Shown: piece by piece, positions 26,125-34,617 of the stretch
How the letters are laid out: each line of letters starts with the position of its first letter
How positions within the stretch are numbered: the first letter of the stretch is position 1
Assembly: GCF_026420865.1 (NCBI RefSeq)
Contig: NZ_JAPCWC010000007.1
Span: 62,001-126,000, forward strand
Direction of reading: 5' to 3'
Source of the DNA: Novosphingobium clariflavum
GTDB lineage: Bacteria; Pseudomonadota; Alphaproteobacteria; Sphingomonadales; Sphingomonadaceae
Length of the DNA stretch: 64,000 nt
Made by a program: the position numbers and the translations under genes
Notes under the pieces: model-generated
The model's input: only the letters and a program-made list of their open reading frames with translations
What the model was told of the DNA's origin: nothing
Databases searched by the model: none

Positions 26125-26958
26125 ATGGCCAGCAAGAAACCCAAGGAAGCCCCCAAGCCGATCATCGTCAAGAAAGTGACGGTGGTGGCCGGCGGCCATC
26201 ACGGCGGCGCCTGGAAGGTCGCCTATGCCGACTTCGTGACCGCGATGATGGCATTTTTCCTGCTGCTGTGGATCGTCGGCGCCACCACCGAAAAGCAGCG
26301 CAAGGGCATTGCCGACTATTTTTCGCCGACGCTGGTGAAAACCAAGCAGGGCAGCGCGGGTTCGGGCAACGGCCTGCTCGGCGGCTCGTCGCTGACCGAG
26401 AAGGACAACCTGCCCCATGCCGGGGGCACCGGCACCAAGACCATCACCGTCCCGCGCGACACCACCGGCGGCAACCGCGAGGGCGGCACCAAGATCAAGC
26501 GGGTCTCGCGCGCCAAGGAGGCGCTGTCGCGCAAGCTCCAGTCGACCGAGGCCCTGCGCCGTCTCGCCAAGAACCTGCGCATGGTCGACACCACCGAGGG
26601 CGTACGGATCGACATGGTCGACGATGCCGACTTCTCGATGTTCCGGCTCGGCACGACGATCCTGACCCCGCAGGCGCTCGAACTGCTGACCGCGATCAGC
26701 GAGGCGGTGGGTCCGGACGGCGGCGCCCTGACGATCCGCGGCCATACCGATGCAATCCCCTATCGCGACGGTGTACCGGGCAACAACTGGTCCCTCTCGG
26801 CCGGGCGCGCGGAAGCCACCCGCCAGCAGCTCATCCGGGACGGCGTGCCGGCGGACCGTTTCAAGCGCATTGAAGGGGTCGCCGACCAGGAACTGCTGAT
26901 CCCGCAGGACCCCCACGACCCGCGCAACCGCCGCATCTCGATCACGCTGGCCAATTGA
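26125..26958 (+). CDS. motB: Flagellar stator protein MotB
   Basis: A 277-residue stator subunit. The single helix AWKVAYADFVTAMMAFFLLLW carries the critical proton-binding Asp (YADF). Residues 165-275 form the OmpA-like peptidoglycan-binding domain (ALTIRGHTDAIPYRDGVPGNNWSLSAGRAEATRQQL, then DPRNRRISITL). It anchors the stator to the wall. It is co-transcribed with motA and followed by a palindromic repeat element. Confidence 0.95.
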   Translation: MASKKPKEAPKPIIVKKVTVVAGGHHGGAWKVAYADFVTAMMAFFLLLWIVGATTEKQRKGIADYFSPTLVKTKQGSAGSGNGLLGGSSLTEKDNLPHAGGTGTKTITVPRDTTGGNREGGTKIKRVSRAKEALSRKLQSTEALRRLAKNLRMVDTTEGVRIDMVDDADFSMFRLGTTILTPQALELLTAISEAVGPDGGALTIRGHTDAIPYRDGVPGNNWSLSAGRAEATRQQLIRDGVPADRFKRIEGVADQELLIPQDPHDPRNRRISITLAN

Positions 26959-26978
26959 GGCACACGAGCGGACGAAGG

Positions 26979-27086
26979 CTAGAGCGTTTTCCGATCTGAT
27001 TGAATCAGATCGGGCTCTCCAGATTCTTTGTTCTCCGCGTTTTTCCGAGTCACTGCGTGTTCCACTCCGTTCGAAAAACGCTCTAG
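26979..27086. repeat. Nested palindromic (REP-like) element
   Basis: The outer arms CTAGAGCGTTTTCCG at the left and CGAAAAACGCTCTAG at the right are inverted copies about 100 bases apart. Nested inside is a second palindrome, CCGATCTGATT-G-AATCAGATCGG. The right end supplies the TAG stop of the neighbouring methyltransferase gene. The layout resembles REP-type intergenic elements of alphaproteobacteria and may also act as a terminator between convergent genes. Confidence 0.75.
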
Positions 27087-28144
27087 ACCGCTTCCAGCAC
27101 CATGTTGAACGGCCCTTCCGTCGCCCGGCGCACGCTGCCGAAGCCCGCCTCGCGCATGAGCGCGGCGATGCGCGCCTCACCCGCCTGCGCGCCCAGCCCC
27201 TCGCCCACTTCCTGATCGAGCGAGGTCGGCACGCAGATCATCGTCGAGGCATTGTAGTAGAGCCGCCCGACCGGGTTGAGGTTCTGCTCCGGGCTGTCCC
27301 CGGCGATCGGCTCCACCACCATCCAGTGCCCGCCCGGCGCCAGCATGCCGCGCACGTGCTGCGCGCAGCCGCGCGGATCGCCCATGTCGTGCAGGCAATC
27401 GTACATGGTGACGAGATCGAACCCGCTTTCGGCGATTTCCTTGGCCGGCGCCACCTCGAAGCGGACGCGGTCCTCCATGCCGTGCGAACGGGCATGGCGC
27501 CGCGCCTCGGCGATCGAAGGTTCGTGAAAATCGAAGCCGACGAACCGGCTCTGCGGCCAGGCCTCGGCCATGAGCAGGGTGGAGAAACCGACCCCGCAGC
27601 CGACGTCCGCCACTTTGGCCCCGGCCTGCAGCCGCGCCTCCACCCCGTCGAGCGCCGGAATCCAGTTCTGGACGATATTGTTGACATAGCCGGGGCGGAA
27701 GAAGGCCCCGGTCGCGCAGAACAGGCACCCGGCATGGTCGCCCCAGCGCACCCCGCGCCCGTCCCGGAAGCACTGTTCGACGCGCGGTTCGGCCTCGATC
27801 ATCGCCGCGACCAGTTCAAAGGCTCCGGCAAGGTAGACCGGGCTGTCCTTGGCGACAAAGACCATCGCCTGTTCGCTCGAGAGACTGAAGCGCTCGCTCG
27901 CGGGATCGTAGTCGACATAGCCGCCCGCCGCCTGGGCCAGCGCCCATTCGCGCACGTAACGCGGATGCAGCCCACCTGCGCGTTCGGCCAGTTCCTGCGC
28001 AGTGGCGGGCGATCCGGCCAGGGCCTCGAACAGGCCGAGCCTGATGCCGATTCGCACGGTCGGCACGCTCATCGCACCGCCAAGGTCGCCAAGCATCTTG
28101 CCGATGAAGGCGTGCAGCTTCGCTTCGTCGATCCCGTCAGACAT
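27083..28144 (-). CDS. Class I SAM-dependent methyltransferase with N-terminal winged helix
   Basis: A 353-residue protein. Residues 1-110 look like a dimerising winged-helix domain (VRIGIRLGLFEALAGSPATAQELAERAGGLHPRYVREWALAQAAGGYVDYD). The Rossmann SAM domain follows: motif I VADVGCGVGFSTLLMAEAWP, motif II FVGFDFHEPSIAEARRHA, and motif IV FDLVTMYDCLHDMGDP. It resembles the Rv2258c-type small-molecule methyltransferases. ATG 28144 has GAGAGGG upstream. Its stop codon lies in the palindromic element. Its position between motB and fliC is curious, but nothing in the sequence ties it to flagellin modification. Substrate unknown. Confidence 0.82.
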   Translation of the reverse strand: MSDGIDEAKLHAFIGKMLGDLGGAMSVPTVRIGIRLGLFEALAGSPATAQELAERAGGLHPRYVREWALAQAAGGYVDYDPASERFSLSSEQAMVFVAKDSPVYLAGAFELVAAMIEAEPRVEQCFRDGRGVRWGDHAGCLFCATGAFFRPGYVNNIVQNWIPALDGVEARLQAGAKVADVGCGVGFSTLLMAEAWPQSRFVGFDFHEPSIAEARRHARSHGMEDRVRFEVAPAKEIAESGFDLVTMYDCLHDMGDPRGCAQHVRGMLAPGGHWMVVEPIAGDSPEQNLNPVGRLYYNASTMICVPTSLDQEVGEGLGAQAGEARIAALMREAGFGSVRRATEGPFNMVLEAV

Positions 28145-28233
28145 GGTGGTTTCCCTCTCGCTTGCGGTTTTCACCGAGGCCCACCCCACGCCCGCGAGAG
28201 TACCACGGGATCGCCGCCGCCGCGAATCGCCCG

Positions 28234-28297
28234 AAAGGGCCCGGCGGCAGGGGAACGCCCGCCGGGCCCTGGGCAGGCCGGTCCGCGGGGACCGGCC
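28234..28297 (-). terminator. Double hairpin downstream of fliC
   Basis: Reading down from fliC, the first stem is GGCCGGTCC / GGACCGGCC (28276-28297). The second is an 11-bp stem GGGCCCGGCGG / CCGCCGGGCCC (28237-28269) followed by TTTCGG. Together they should end the flagellin transcript. Confidence 0.75.
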
Positions 28298-28311
28298 CGG
28301 TTCGCGAAGGC

Positions 28312-29136
28312 TTAACGCAGCAGCGAGAGCACGTTCTGCTGACTCTGGTTGGCCTGCGCGATCATCGCCGTCGAGGCCTGACTGAGGATCTGCGCCTTGG
28401 CCATCTGCGTGGTTTCGCTCGAATAGTCGGCATCCTCGATTCGCGACCGTGCGTCCGACAGGTTCGTCACGTTGTTGGTGAGATTGTTGATCGCCGATTC
28501 GAGACGGTTCTGACCGGCACCGAGCGAGGCGCGGGTGGCGTTGACGTCGGCCAGCGCCGCATCGACGTTGTCGATCGTCGTCGAGGCGGCCGAGGCGCTG
28601 GTGACATCGAGCGCGGTGGCATCGAGATTGGTCCCGTCGATCGCCGAGGAGGTCAGCGTGATCGTCTCGCCCGAATTCGCACCGGTCTGGATGTCGAACG
28701 TCACATCGCTGCCCGAAGTGGTCGAAAACAGCGCGTTGCCGTTGAACTTGGTCTGCGAGAGGACATCGCTGATCTGGTTGGTGAGCGCGGTGACTTCCGA
28801 CTGCATCGCCGTGCGGTCCGAGGACTGGTAGGTGCCCGAAGACGACTGGACCGCCAGTTCACGCACGCGCTGGAGCATGTTCGAGACTTCGGAAAGCCCG
28901 CCTTCCGCGGTCTGCGCCAGCGAGATGCCGTCATTGGCGTTGCGGATGCCCTGGCTCATGCCGCGAACCTGCGCGGTCATCGAGGTGGCAATCGCCAGAC
29001 CGGCGGCATCGTCCTTGGCGGAGTTGATTCGCTTGCCGGTCGACAGGCGCTCCATCGCGGTACCCAGCATCTTGTTGGCCGAGTTGGATGCGTTCGACGC
29101 CTTGATGGCGCTGATATTCGTATTGATAACAGACAT
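28312..29136 (-). CDS. fliC: Flagellin FliC (short, D0/D1-type)
   Basis: A 274-residue filament subunit. The N-terminal D0/D1 ([52 protein letters not shown]) and C-terminal D1/D0 ([22 protein letters not shown], ending [17 protein letters not shown]) are complete. The variable middle is only a short spacer, so the D2/D3 surface domains are nearly absent. It is the only flagellin gene in the window. It is transcribed alone from a sigma-28 promoter with a leader of about 70 bases containing GGGAG before the ATG. FliS is the likely export chaperone. Confidence 0.96.
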   Translation of the reverse strand: MSVINTNISAIKASNASNSANKMLGTAMERLSTGKRINSAKDDAAGLAIATSMTAQVRGMSQGIRNANDGISLAQTAEGGLSEVSNMLQRVRELAVQSSSGTYQSSDRTAMQSEVTALTNQISDVLSQTKFNGNALFSTTSGSDVTFDIQTGANSGETITLTSSAIDGTNLDATALDVTSASAASTTIDNVDAALADVNATRASLGAGQNRLESAINNLTNNVTNLSDARSRIEDADYSSETTQMAKAQILSQASTAMIAQANQSQQNVLSLLR

Positions 29137-29212
29137 GTAGATGCTCCCGTTGCGTGTCCCGAAGTTTGAAACAGCCCTGATGCCGGCCCATCCGGCACGG
29201 CTGTCGGACCCT

Positions 29213-29239
29213 AGACCGGCAAGCGACCGGCAAAATTAA
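29213..29239 (-). promoter_or_regulatory. Sigma-28 promoter of fliC
   Basis: On the minus strand GGCTTAATTTT is followed by GCCGGTCT. TTAA (29236-29239) and the -10 (29213-29220) are 15 bases apart, as in the other three sigma-28 sites. Two CCGGCAA half-sites overlap the promoter. Confidence 0.72.
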
Positions 29240-29275
29240 GCCGCCTGCTTGCCGATGCTTGCCGCAGGCCGGCAA
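29216..29275. promoter_or_regulatory. Cluster of five CCGGCAA/TTGCCG half-sites
   Basis: CCGGCAA occurs at 29216-29222, 29227-29233 and 29269-29275. The reverse half CTTGCCG occurs at 29248-29254 and 29258-29264. The cluster lies between divergent fliC and the sigma-54 activator gene and covers the fliC promoter. The same half-sites form the candidate enhancer of flgB, pointing to one regulator that may activate flgB and block fliC. Confidence 0.55.
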
Positions 29276-29330
29276 AAAGACCGGCGATCCCGCCGCTTCG
29301 CGGGGCAAAACTACGGGGGGCTACGGGGAC

Positions 29331-29357
29331 TTAAATTTTCGAAGGGTTCGCCGTTTG
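29331..29357 (+). promoter_or_regulatory. Sigma-28-type promoter of the sigma-54 activator gene
   Basis: GGGGACTTAAATTTTC is followed by GCCGTTTG. TTAA (29331-29334) and the -10 (29350-29357) are 15 bases apart. The GGGACTTAAA block is shared with the flgM promoter. It would place the early/middle-class activator gene under late sigma-28 control as well. Confidence 0.62.
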
Positions 29358-29409
29358 GGACCCATACCATCCCTTGGAAGAACATTAATTCCATGGGGAA
29401 ACCGGAGAC

Positions 29410-30771
29410 ATGGCCGAACAGGCTTTCGACACCGAATTCGAGCGTCGCCACGGCCCTCTGGCACGCCGTGCGGCGATCATCACGGCCTCGCTGCTGGACC
29501 CTGCCGGGGTTGTCCTGAGCGACGCCGCGACAGGAACCGGGCAGCGCGAGGCGGCGACAGTCCCCGGCGCCCGCCAAGTCCGCCTGACACGGGGACAGGC
29601 CCCCGCCTTGTCGCGCGCGGCATCCGGCGCCATCGCCGTGACGTATGCCGACCCGGTGAGCGAGGCCTCGCTGGCGATGCTGCTGGCGGCGATGTCCGGC
29701 CCCGACGAGCCGATCGCCGCCGATCCGGCCAGCCTTTCGATCTTTGCCCTCGCCAGCCGCCTGGCGGCGAGCGACATCCCGGTGCTCATCAACGGTCCCA
29801 CCGGCACCGGCAAGGAAGTACTCAGCCGCTTCATCCATGCCCGCAGCAGCCGTGCGGGCGGGCCGTTCATCGCGGTCAACTGCGCGGCGATGCCCGAATC
29901 GATGCTGGAGGCCATGCTGTTCGGCCACCAGAAGGGCGCCTTCACCGGCGCCACCCAGTCGAGCGAGGGCTTCATGCGCGCGGCCGACGGCGGCACCCTG
30001 CTGCTCGACGAGATCGCCGAGATGCCACTGCCGCTCCAGGCCAAGCTGCTGCGCGCGCTGCAGGAACAGGAAGTGGTGCCGATCGGGTCGACCCGGCCGA
30101 TCAAGGTCGACATCCGGGTGATCGCCTGCGCCAACCGCGACCTGCCCACCGAAGTGGCCGAAGGGCGCTTCCGCGCCGACCTCTACTACCGGCTCAACGT
30201 CTTCCCGCTGATGCTCGATTCGCTGCGCGAGCGGCCCGACGACATTGCCCCGCTCGCCTTCGCGATGGCGCTGCGCCATGCCCCCGATCCGGCGCGGGTG
30301 CCGTGCCTGTCCGACTGCGCGATCGCGATGCTCAAGCTCCATGCCTGGCCCGGCAACGTGCGCGAACTGGAAAACGTCATGCGCCGCGCGCTGCTGCTCG
30401 CCCACGGACGGCCGATGATCACCCCCGAACACATCGTGTTCGACTGTCCGGCCCGCCTGCTCGGCCCCGCCCTGCACGGCGCATCCATCCCCGGGGGGCC
30501 CATCCCCGGCGTGCCGCTCATCGCCGACGACGGCGAGGGCCCGCGCCGCCTCTCCAGCATCGTCCAGATCTCCGAGGCCCGCGCCATCGTCGAGACGCTG
30601 GAAGCCTGCGGCGGCAGCCGCATACGTGCCGCCCGCGCGCTGGGCATTTCCGAACGCACCTTGCGCTATCGGCTGGCCTCGCTGCGCGAGGCCGGCATCG
30701 AGATCGGCCGCGGCGTGGTGACACCGCTGTCCGGCGTGATCGCCAGCCGCGCCGCCGGAGGCGGCAGATGA
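29410..30771 (+). CDS. Sigma-54-dependent flagellar activator (FlbD/FleQ-like, no standard receiver)
   Basis: A 453-residue bacterial enhancer-binding protein. The first 100 residues show no clear phospho-receiver pattern. The AAA+ domain has Walker A GPTGTGKE at 129-136, the sigma-54-contact loop GAFTGA at 176-181, Walker B LLLDE at about 197-201, and the arginine-finger region FRADLYYRLNVFPL. A Fis-type helix-turn-helix ends the protein (RIRAARALGISERTLRYRLASLREAGI). It should activate the sigma-54 promoters before flgB and the transglycosylase operon through the CCGGCAA sites. Its stop overlaps the fliE start, so it leads the fliEFGHIJK operon. FlbD is the closest functional analogue. Confidence 0.88.
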   Translation: MAEQAFDTEFERRHGPLARRAAIITASLLDPAGVVLSDAATGTGQREAATVPGARQVRLTRGQAPALSRAASGAIAVTYADPVSEASLAMLLAAMSGPDEPIAADPASLSIFALASRLAASDIPVLINGPTGTGKEVLSRFIHARSSRAGGPFIAVNCAAMPESMLEAMLFGHQKGAFTGATQSSEGFMRAADGGTLLLDEIAEMPLPLQAKLLRALQEQEVVPIGSTRPIKVDIRVIACANRDLPTEVAEGRFRADLYYRLNVFPLMLDSLRERPDDIAPLAFAMALRHAPDPARVPCLSDCAIAMLKLHAWPGNVRELENVMRRALLLAHGRPMITPEHIVFDCPARLLGPALHGASIPGGPIPGVPLIADDGEGPRRLSSIVQISEARAIVETLEACGGSRIRAARALGISERTLRYRLASLREAGIEIGRGVVTPLSGVIASRAAGGGR

Positions 30772-31166
30772 GCGCGATCTCCGGCCTCGTCGGCGCGGCC
30801 ACCGGCAATGCCGGCGGCATCCAGCAGATCATGGCGATGCGCCAGCAGATCATCCAGCGCAGCGACCTGCTGCAACAGATCCACGCCGCGCAGGAAAGCA
30901 CCCAGACCGGCACCGCCAGCGGTTCCATCCCGCTCGACAGCCCCGCCAACGGCTTTGCCCAGAGCCTGCACAACGCGCTCGACGGCGTGAACGGCGTGCA
31001 GTCCAGGGCCGAGGCCCTGACCGACGCCTACCAGAAAGGCGAAGTGACCGACGTCGCCAAGGTCATGCTGGCACGCCAGGAGGCCGGGGTCGCCTTCGAG
31101 GCCACGCTGCAAGTCCGCAACAAGCTGCTGTCCGCCTACCAGGACATCATGCGACTGGGGGTCTGA
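30768..31166 (+). CDS. fliE: Basal-body protein FliE
   Basis: A 132-residue protein. The C-terminal half (FAQSLHNALDGVNGVQSRAEALTDAYQKGEVTDVAKVMLARQEAGVAFEATLQVRNKLLSAYQDIMRLGV) is the conserved FliE domain that links the MS ring to the rod. The ATG overlaps the stop of the activator gene. fliF follows after 7 bases. Confidence 0.94.
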   Translation: MSAISGLVGAATGNAGGIQQIMAMRQQIIQRSDLLQQIHAAQESTQTGTASGSIPLDSPANGFAQSLHNALDGVNGVQSRAEALTDAYQKGEVTDVAKVMLARQEAGVAFEATLQVRNKLLSAYQDIMRLGV

Positions 31167-31173
31167 CTGAACC

Positions 31174-32952
31174 ATGGCCGATCCCGCCGTTCCCGACATC
31201 TCCGGCGCCGCGGGCGGGCCTGCGACTTCCGGGCAGCTGCCGGCTCCGCAATCGCTGTTTGCCCCCTTCGCCGATCCCCAGGGCGGGCCGGTGCTGACCC
31301 GCATCGGCTCGTTCACCGCCCAGCCGGCGGTACGGCGGATCATGCCCGCCTTCGTCGCGCTGGCGGCGGTCGGCGGCGCCCTGCTGACCTGGGACGCGAT
31401 GGCCCCCTCACCCCAGCGGATCCTCTATTCCCAGCTTGGCGATGCCGACCGGGCCGGCGTCGCCGCCGCGCTCGACCAGGCGGGCATCGGCTACCGCATC
31501 GAAAACGAGACCGGCGCGCTGACCGTAGCCGAGGGCGATTATTACCGCGCCCGCATGCTGGTCGCCTCGGACGGGGCACTGGCCACGCCGGAAAGCGGCG
31601 ACCAGTTGCTCGACAAGCTGCCGATGGGGGCCAGCCGCACGCTGGAGGGCGAACGCCTGCGCGCCGCACGCGAACACGACCTGCAACTGACCATCGCCGA
31701 GATCGACGGCGTCGAAGGCGTGCGCGTGCATATCGCCGAAGCCGAGAAATCGGTCTTCGTGCGCGACAACGTGGCGCCCTCGGCCTCGGTCATGGTGCGG
31801 CTGAAGCCGGGACGGCAATTGGCGGACAGCCAGGTCTCGGCGATCATCAACCTCGTCGCCGGATCGATCCCCGGCCTGTCGCCCGACGCGGTGCGGGTGG
31901 TGGACCAGCATGGCCGGTTGCTGTCGCAAGGTGGCGGCGCCGATTCCGACCGGCTCGACCTGCAATCACGCATGGAGGCAAAGCTGCGCGAGCAGGTCAG
32001 CCAGTTGCTGACCCCGATGCTGGGCGAGCCCAACTTCACCACCCAGGCCCAGGTCGAACTCGACATGGCCGACGTGACCCAGGCGCGCGAGAGCTACGAC
32101 AAGAACGGCGTCGTGCGCTCCGAAACCCAGCAACAGTCGCAGCAGACCGGCTCCGGCCCCGCCGCCGGCGTACCCGGCGTGCTGTCCAACACCCCGCCGC
32201 CGCCCACCCAGGCCCGGCCGGGCGCCCCCCAGGGCAATGCCCCTGCACCGGCCGCCTCGGCCACGCCGCCGACCAACGGCGAGAGCTCCTCCAGCCGCAT
32301 GTACGAACTGGGGCGCGAGGTCTCGGTGTCGAACTCGCGGCCCGGCGGGGTGAAGCGGATCTCGGTCGCGGTCGCGATCAGCGCCGCCGTGCTCAAGAGC
32401 GCCAAGCCGCAGGACATCCAGGACATCCAGGCGCTGGTCAGCGCCGCGGTCGGTGCCGATCCGCAGCGCGGCGATCAGGTCAAGGTCGTCATCCGCGCCT
32501 TCGATGCCGCCGCCCCCGCCGACAAGCTGGCCTTCTACGAGACCCCGTGGTTCGCGATGCTGGTGCGCAACGGCGCCGCCGTGCTGGCGGTACTGCTGGT
32601 CCTGCTGATCGGGGTACGGCCGATGGTGCGGGCACTGCGCGGCGAGCGCGCGGGCGGCGCCAAAGGCAAGCGCAAAGGCAAAGCCGCCAAGGGCAAAGCC
32701 GCCGACGACGACGAGGATGACGACGGCGAGGTCGACATTCTCCCGCCCATCGAAGGGGCCCGCCCGCTCGGCCGGCAGGCGATCCCCGAAGCCGGGGTGA
32801 TCGACATGGACAGCGACCTGTCGCGTTCCGACCTGCTGGCCCGGCAGGTCGACCTCGCGCAGCGCCTCGTCGCCGAAAAGCCCGACAGTGCGGTGGCCGC
32901 CTTGCGCCAGATGATCAACGATCCCGGCGGCGAAGAGCCCAAGGCCGCCTGA
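31174..32952 (+). CDS. fliF: Flagellar MS-ring protein FliF
   Basis: A 592-residue inner-membrane ring protein. The first helix lies near VALAAVGGALLTWDAM. The YscJ-like domains contain AREHDLQLTIAEIDGVEGVRVHIAEAEKSVF and IINLVAGSIPGLSPDAVRVVDQHGRLLS. A low-complexity linker follows (PPPPTQARPGAPQGN). The second helix is AAVLAVLLVLLIGVRPMV, and the C-terminal FliG-binding tail ends LAEKPDSAVAALRQMINDPG. Its stop overlaps the fliG ATG by one base. Confidence 0.95.
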   Translation: MADPAVPDISGAAGGPATSGQLPAPQSLFAPFADPQGGPVLTRIGSFTAQPAVRRIMPAFVALAAVGGALLTWDAMAPSPQRILYSQLGDADRAGVAAALDQAGIGYRIENETGALTVAEGDYYRARMLVASDGALATPESGDQLLDKLPMGASRTLEGERLRAAREHDLQLTIAEIDGVEGVRVHIAEAEKSVFVRDNVAPSASVMVRLKPGRQLADSQVSAIINLVAGSIPGLSPDAVRVVDQHGRLLSQGGGADSDRLDLQSRMEAKLREQVSQLLTPMLGEPNFTTQAQVELDMADVTQARESYDKNGVVRSETQQQSQQTGSGPAAGVPGVLSNTPPPPTQARPGAPQGNAPAPAASATPPTNGESSSSRMYELGREVSVSNSRPGGVKRISVAVAISAAVLKSAKPQDIQDIQALVSAAVGADPQRGDQVKVVIRAFDAAAPADKLAFYETPWFAMLVRNGAAVLAVLLVLLIGVRPMVRALRGERAGGAKGKRKGKAAKGKAADDDEDDDGEVDILPPIEGARPLGRQAIPEAGVIDMDSDLSRSDLLARQVDLAQRLVAEKPDSAVAALRQMINDPGGEEPKAA

Positions 32953-33959
32953 TGAACGAGCCCTCCTCCCTGCTGCCCGCCGACAATGCCGCGGTGATGA
33001 TGATGCTGCTCAACGACGAGCAGACCTCGCACATCCTCGCCGAGCTAGACCCTGACGAACTGCGCCGCCTGGGCGAGAAGATGTGCGCGCTGGGCGAGAT
33101 CGGCCCCGAGCTGATCGCCGAGGCCATTGCCGGTTTCATCGAGAAGACCGAGGCGCTCGGCCTCGTCGCCCACGACCGGGTCGGACAGGTTCGCACGATG
33201 ATCACCCGCGCGGTCGGCGAGGTGAAGGCCGAGAACCTGATGAGCCGCATCGTCCCCGAGGCGCCGCGCCACTCCAGCCTCGAACTGGCGCGCTGGCTGA
33301 CGGCGGATTCGCTGATCCCGCTGGTGCGCGACGAGCATCCCCAGGCGCTGGCGGTGCTGCTGGTCCAGCTCGACCCGGACATCGCCGCCGCCGTGCTCCA
33401 TGCCCAGCCCGAACCGGCCCAGTCCGAGATCGTCCACCGCATCGCCACGCTCGGCCCGATTTCGCCGCAGGCGCTGGTCATGCTGGAGGAACTGCTGGCG
33501 CGGCGGATCACCGAGTGCCACGGTCAGCGCCCCTTCGAGGTCGGCGGCGTGCGCGAGGCGGCGGGCATCGTCAACGGCGTCGGCAAAGTCGTCGAGAAGC
33601 GGGTCATGGGCGAACTGGTCCGCCGCGACAAGGTGCTGGCCCGCCAGATCGAGGACGAGATGTTCAAGTTCGAACACCTCTTCGTGCTCGATCCCAAGTC
33701 GATGGGCACCCTGCTGCGCGACGTGCCCAGCGAAGTGCTGATCGATTCGCTCAAGGGCATCAGCGAGGAAGAGCGCGACGTCTTCTTCCGCGCCATGTCC
33801 TCGCGCGCGGCGGACGGCGTGCGCGACGAGATCGCCGCGCGCGGCCGCACCAGGCTGGCCGACGTGGTGATCGCGCAGAAGGAAGTCGTGACGATCGCCC
33901 GCAAGCTCGCCGCCGACGGCGCGATCGTGTTCGGTTCGGGTGACGACGACTATGTCTGA
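32952..33959 (+). CDS. fliG: Flagellar motor switch protein FliG
   Basis: A 335-residue rotor protein with armadillo-like FliG domains. It has the EHPQ motif in LVRDEHPQALAVLLVQLDP, and the C-terminal torque domain with charged helix FEHLFVLDPKSMGTLLRDVPSEVLIDSLKG and MSSRAADGVRDEIAARG. It connects FliF to the C-ring and contacts the stator. The fliH start lies inside its last codons. Confidence 0.96.
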   Translation: MNEPSSLLPADNAAVMMMLLNDEQTSHILAELDPDELRRLGEKMCALGEIGPELIAEAIAGFIEKTEALGLVAHDRVGQVRTMITRAVGEVKAENLMSRIVPEAPRHSSLELARWLTADSLIPLVRDEHPQALAVLLVQLDPDIAAAVLHAQPEPAQSEIVHRIATLGPISPQALVMLEELLARRITECHGQRPFEVGGVREAAGIVNGVGKVVEKRVMGELVRRDKVLARQIEDEMFKFEHLFVLDPKSMGTLLRDVPSEVLIDSLKGISEEERDVFFRAMSSRAADGVRDEIAARGRTRLADVVIAQKEVVTIARKLAADGAIVFGSGDDDYV

Positions 33960-34617
33960 CCTCGGCTTCTCGCTGAAAGGGTTTCCCGGCGCGGACGAGG
34001 CGCGCACCGCAGGCTCGGTCGCGCAGCTCTTCGCGGCGCTGGCCCGGCCGGCCGCCTTCCGTCCCGATGCCCGCTTTGGCCCGACTGGCCCGGGCGCCCC
34101 GGAACCCGCCGCGCCGGAACCTGCCGCCGAACCGGAAGCTGACCGGCCCGACCCCGTCGCCGAGGCCTTTGCCCAAGGTTTTGCCGAGGGCCACCGCCAG
34201 GCCAGCCTCGAGGCCGGGCAACGCGCCGAGATCGACGCCCGCGCGCGGGCGGATCTGTCCCTTGCCTTCGCGCGGATCGACAGCGAGCTGGAAGAGGACT
34301 TGCGCCTGCGCCTGCGCGACACCGTGATCGCGCTGTGCGAGGCCGCGATTGCCCCGCTCGCGCTCGACGCCGAGGCGCTGGCCCGCCGGGTCAGGACTGC
34401 CGTGGCCATGCTGGCGCGCGCCGACGACGAGCGGGTGATCCACCTCCATCCCGACGATCTGGCCGCCATCGCTCCCCGGCTCCAGGCCGACTGGACGGTC
34501 GTGCCCGACCCGGCGCTCGAACGTGGCACCGTGCGCATCGAAACCGCCAGCGGCGGGGTCGAGGATGGCCCGGCGACCTGGCGCCGCGCCATTGCCGAAG
34601 CGCTCGACCAGTGCTGA
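33952..34617 (+). CDS. fliH: Flagellar export regulator FliH
   Basis: A 221-residue protein. A Pro/Glu-rich N-terminus is followed by DPVAEAFAQGFAEGHRQASLEAGQRAEI, the Gly-spaced helix typical of FliH, and a C-terminal FliI-binding domain (VRTAVAMLARADDERVIHLHPDDLAAIAPRL, then GTVRIETASGGVEDGP). It escorts and inhibits the FliI ATPase. ATG 33952 overlaps the fliG stop; a GTG at 33940 is also possible. The fliI GTG overlaps its end. Confidence 0.9.
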   Translation: MSDLGFSLKGFPGADEARTAGSVAQLFAALARPAAFRPDARFGPTGPGAPEPAAPEPAAEPEADRPDPVAEAFAQGFAEGHRQASLEAGQRAEIDARARADLSLAFARIDSELEEDLRLRLRDTVIALCEAAIAPLALDAEALARRVRTAVAMLARADDERVIHLHPDDLAAIAPRLQADWTVVPDPALERGTVRIETASGGVEDGPATWRRAIAEALDQC

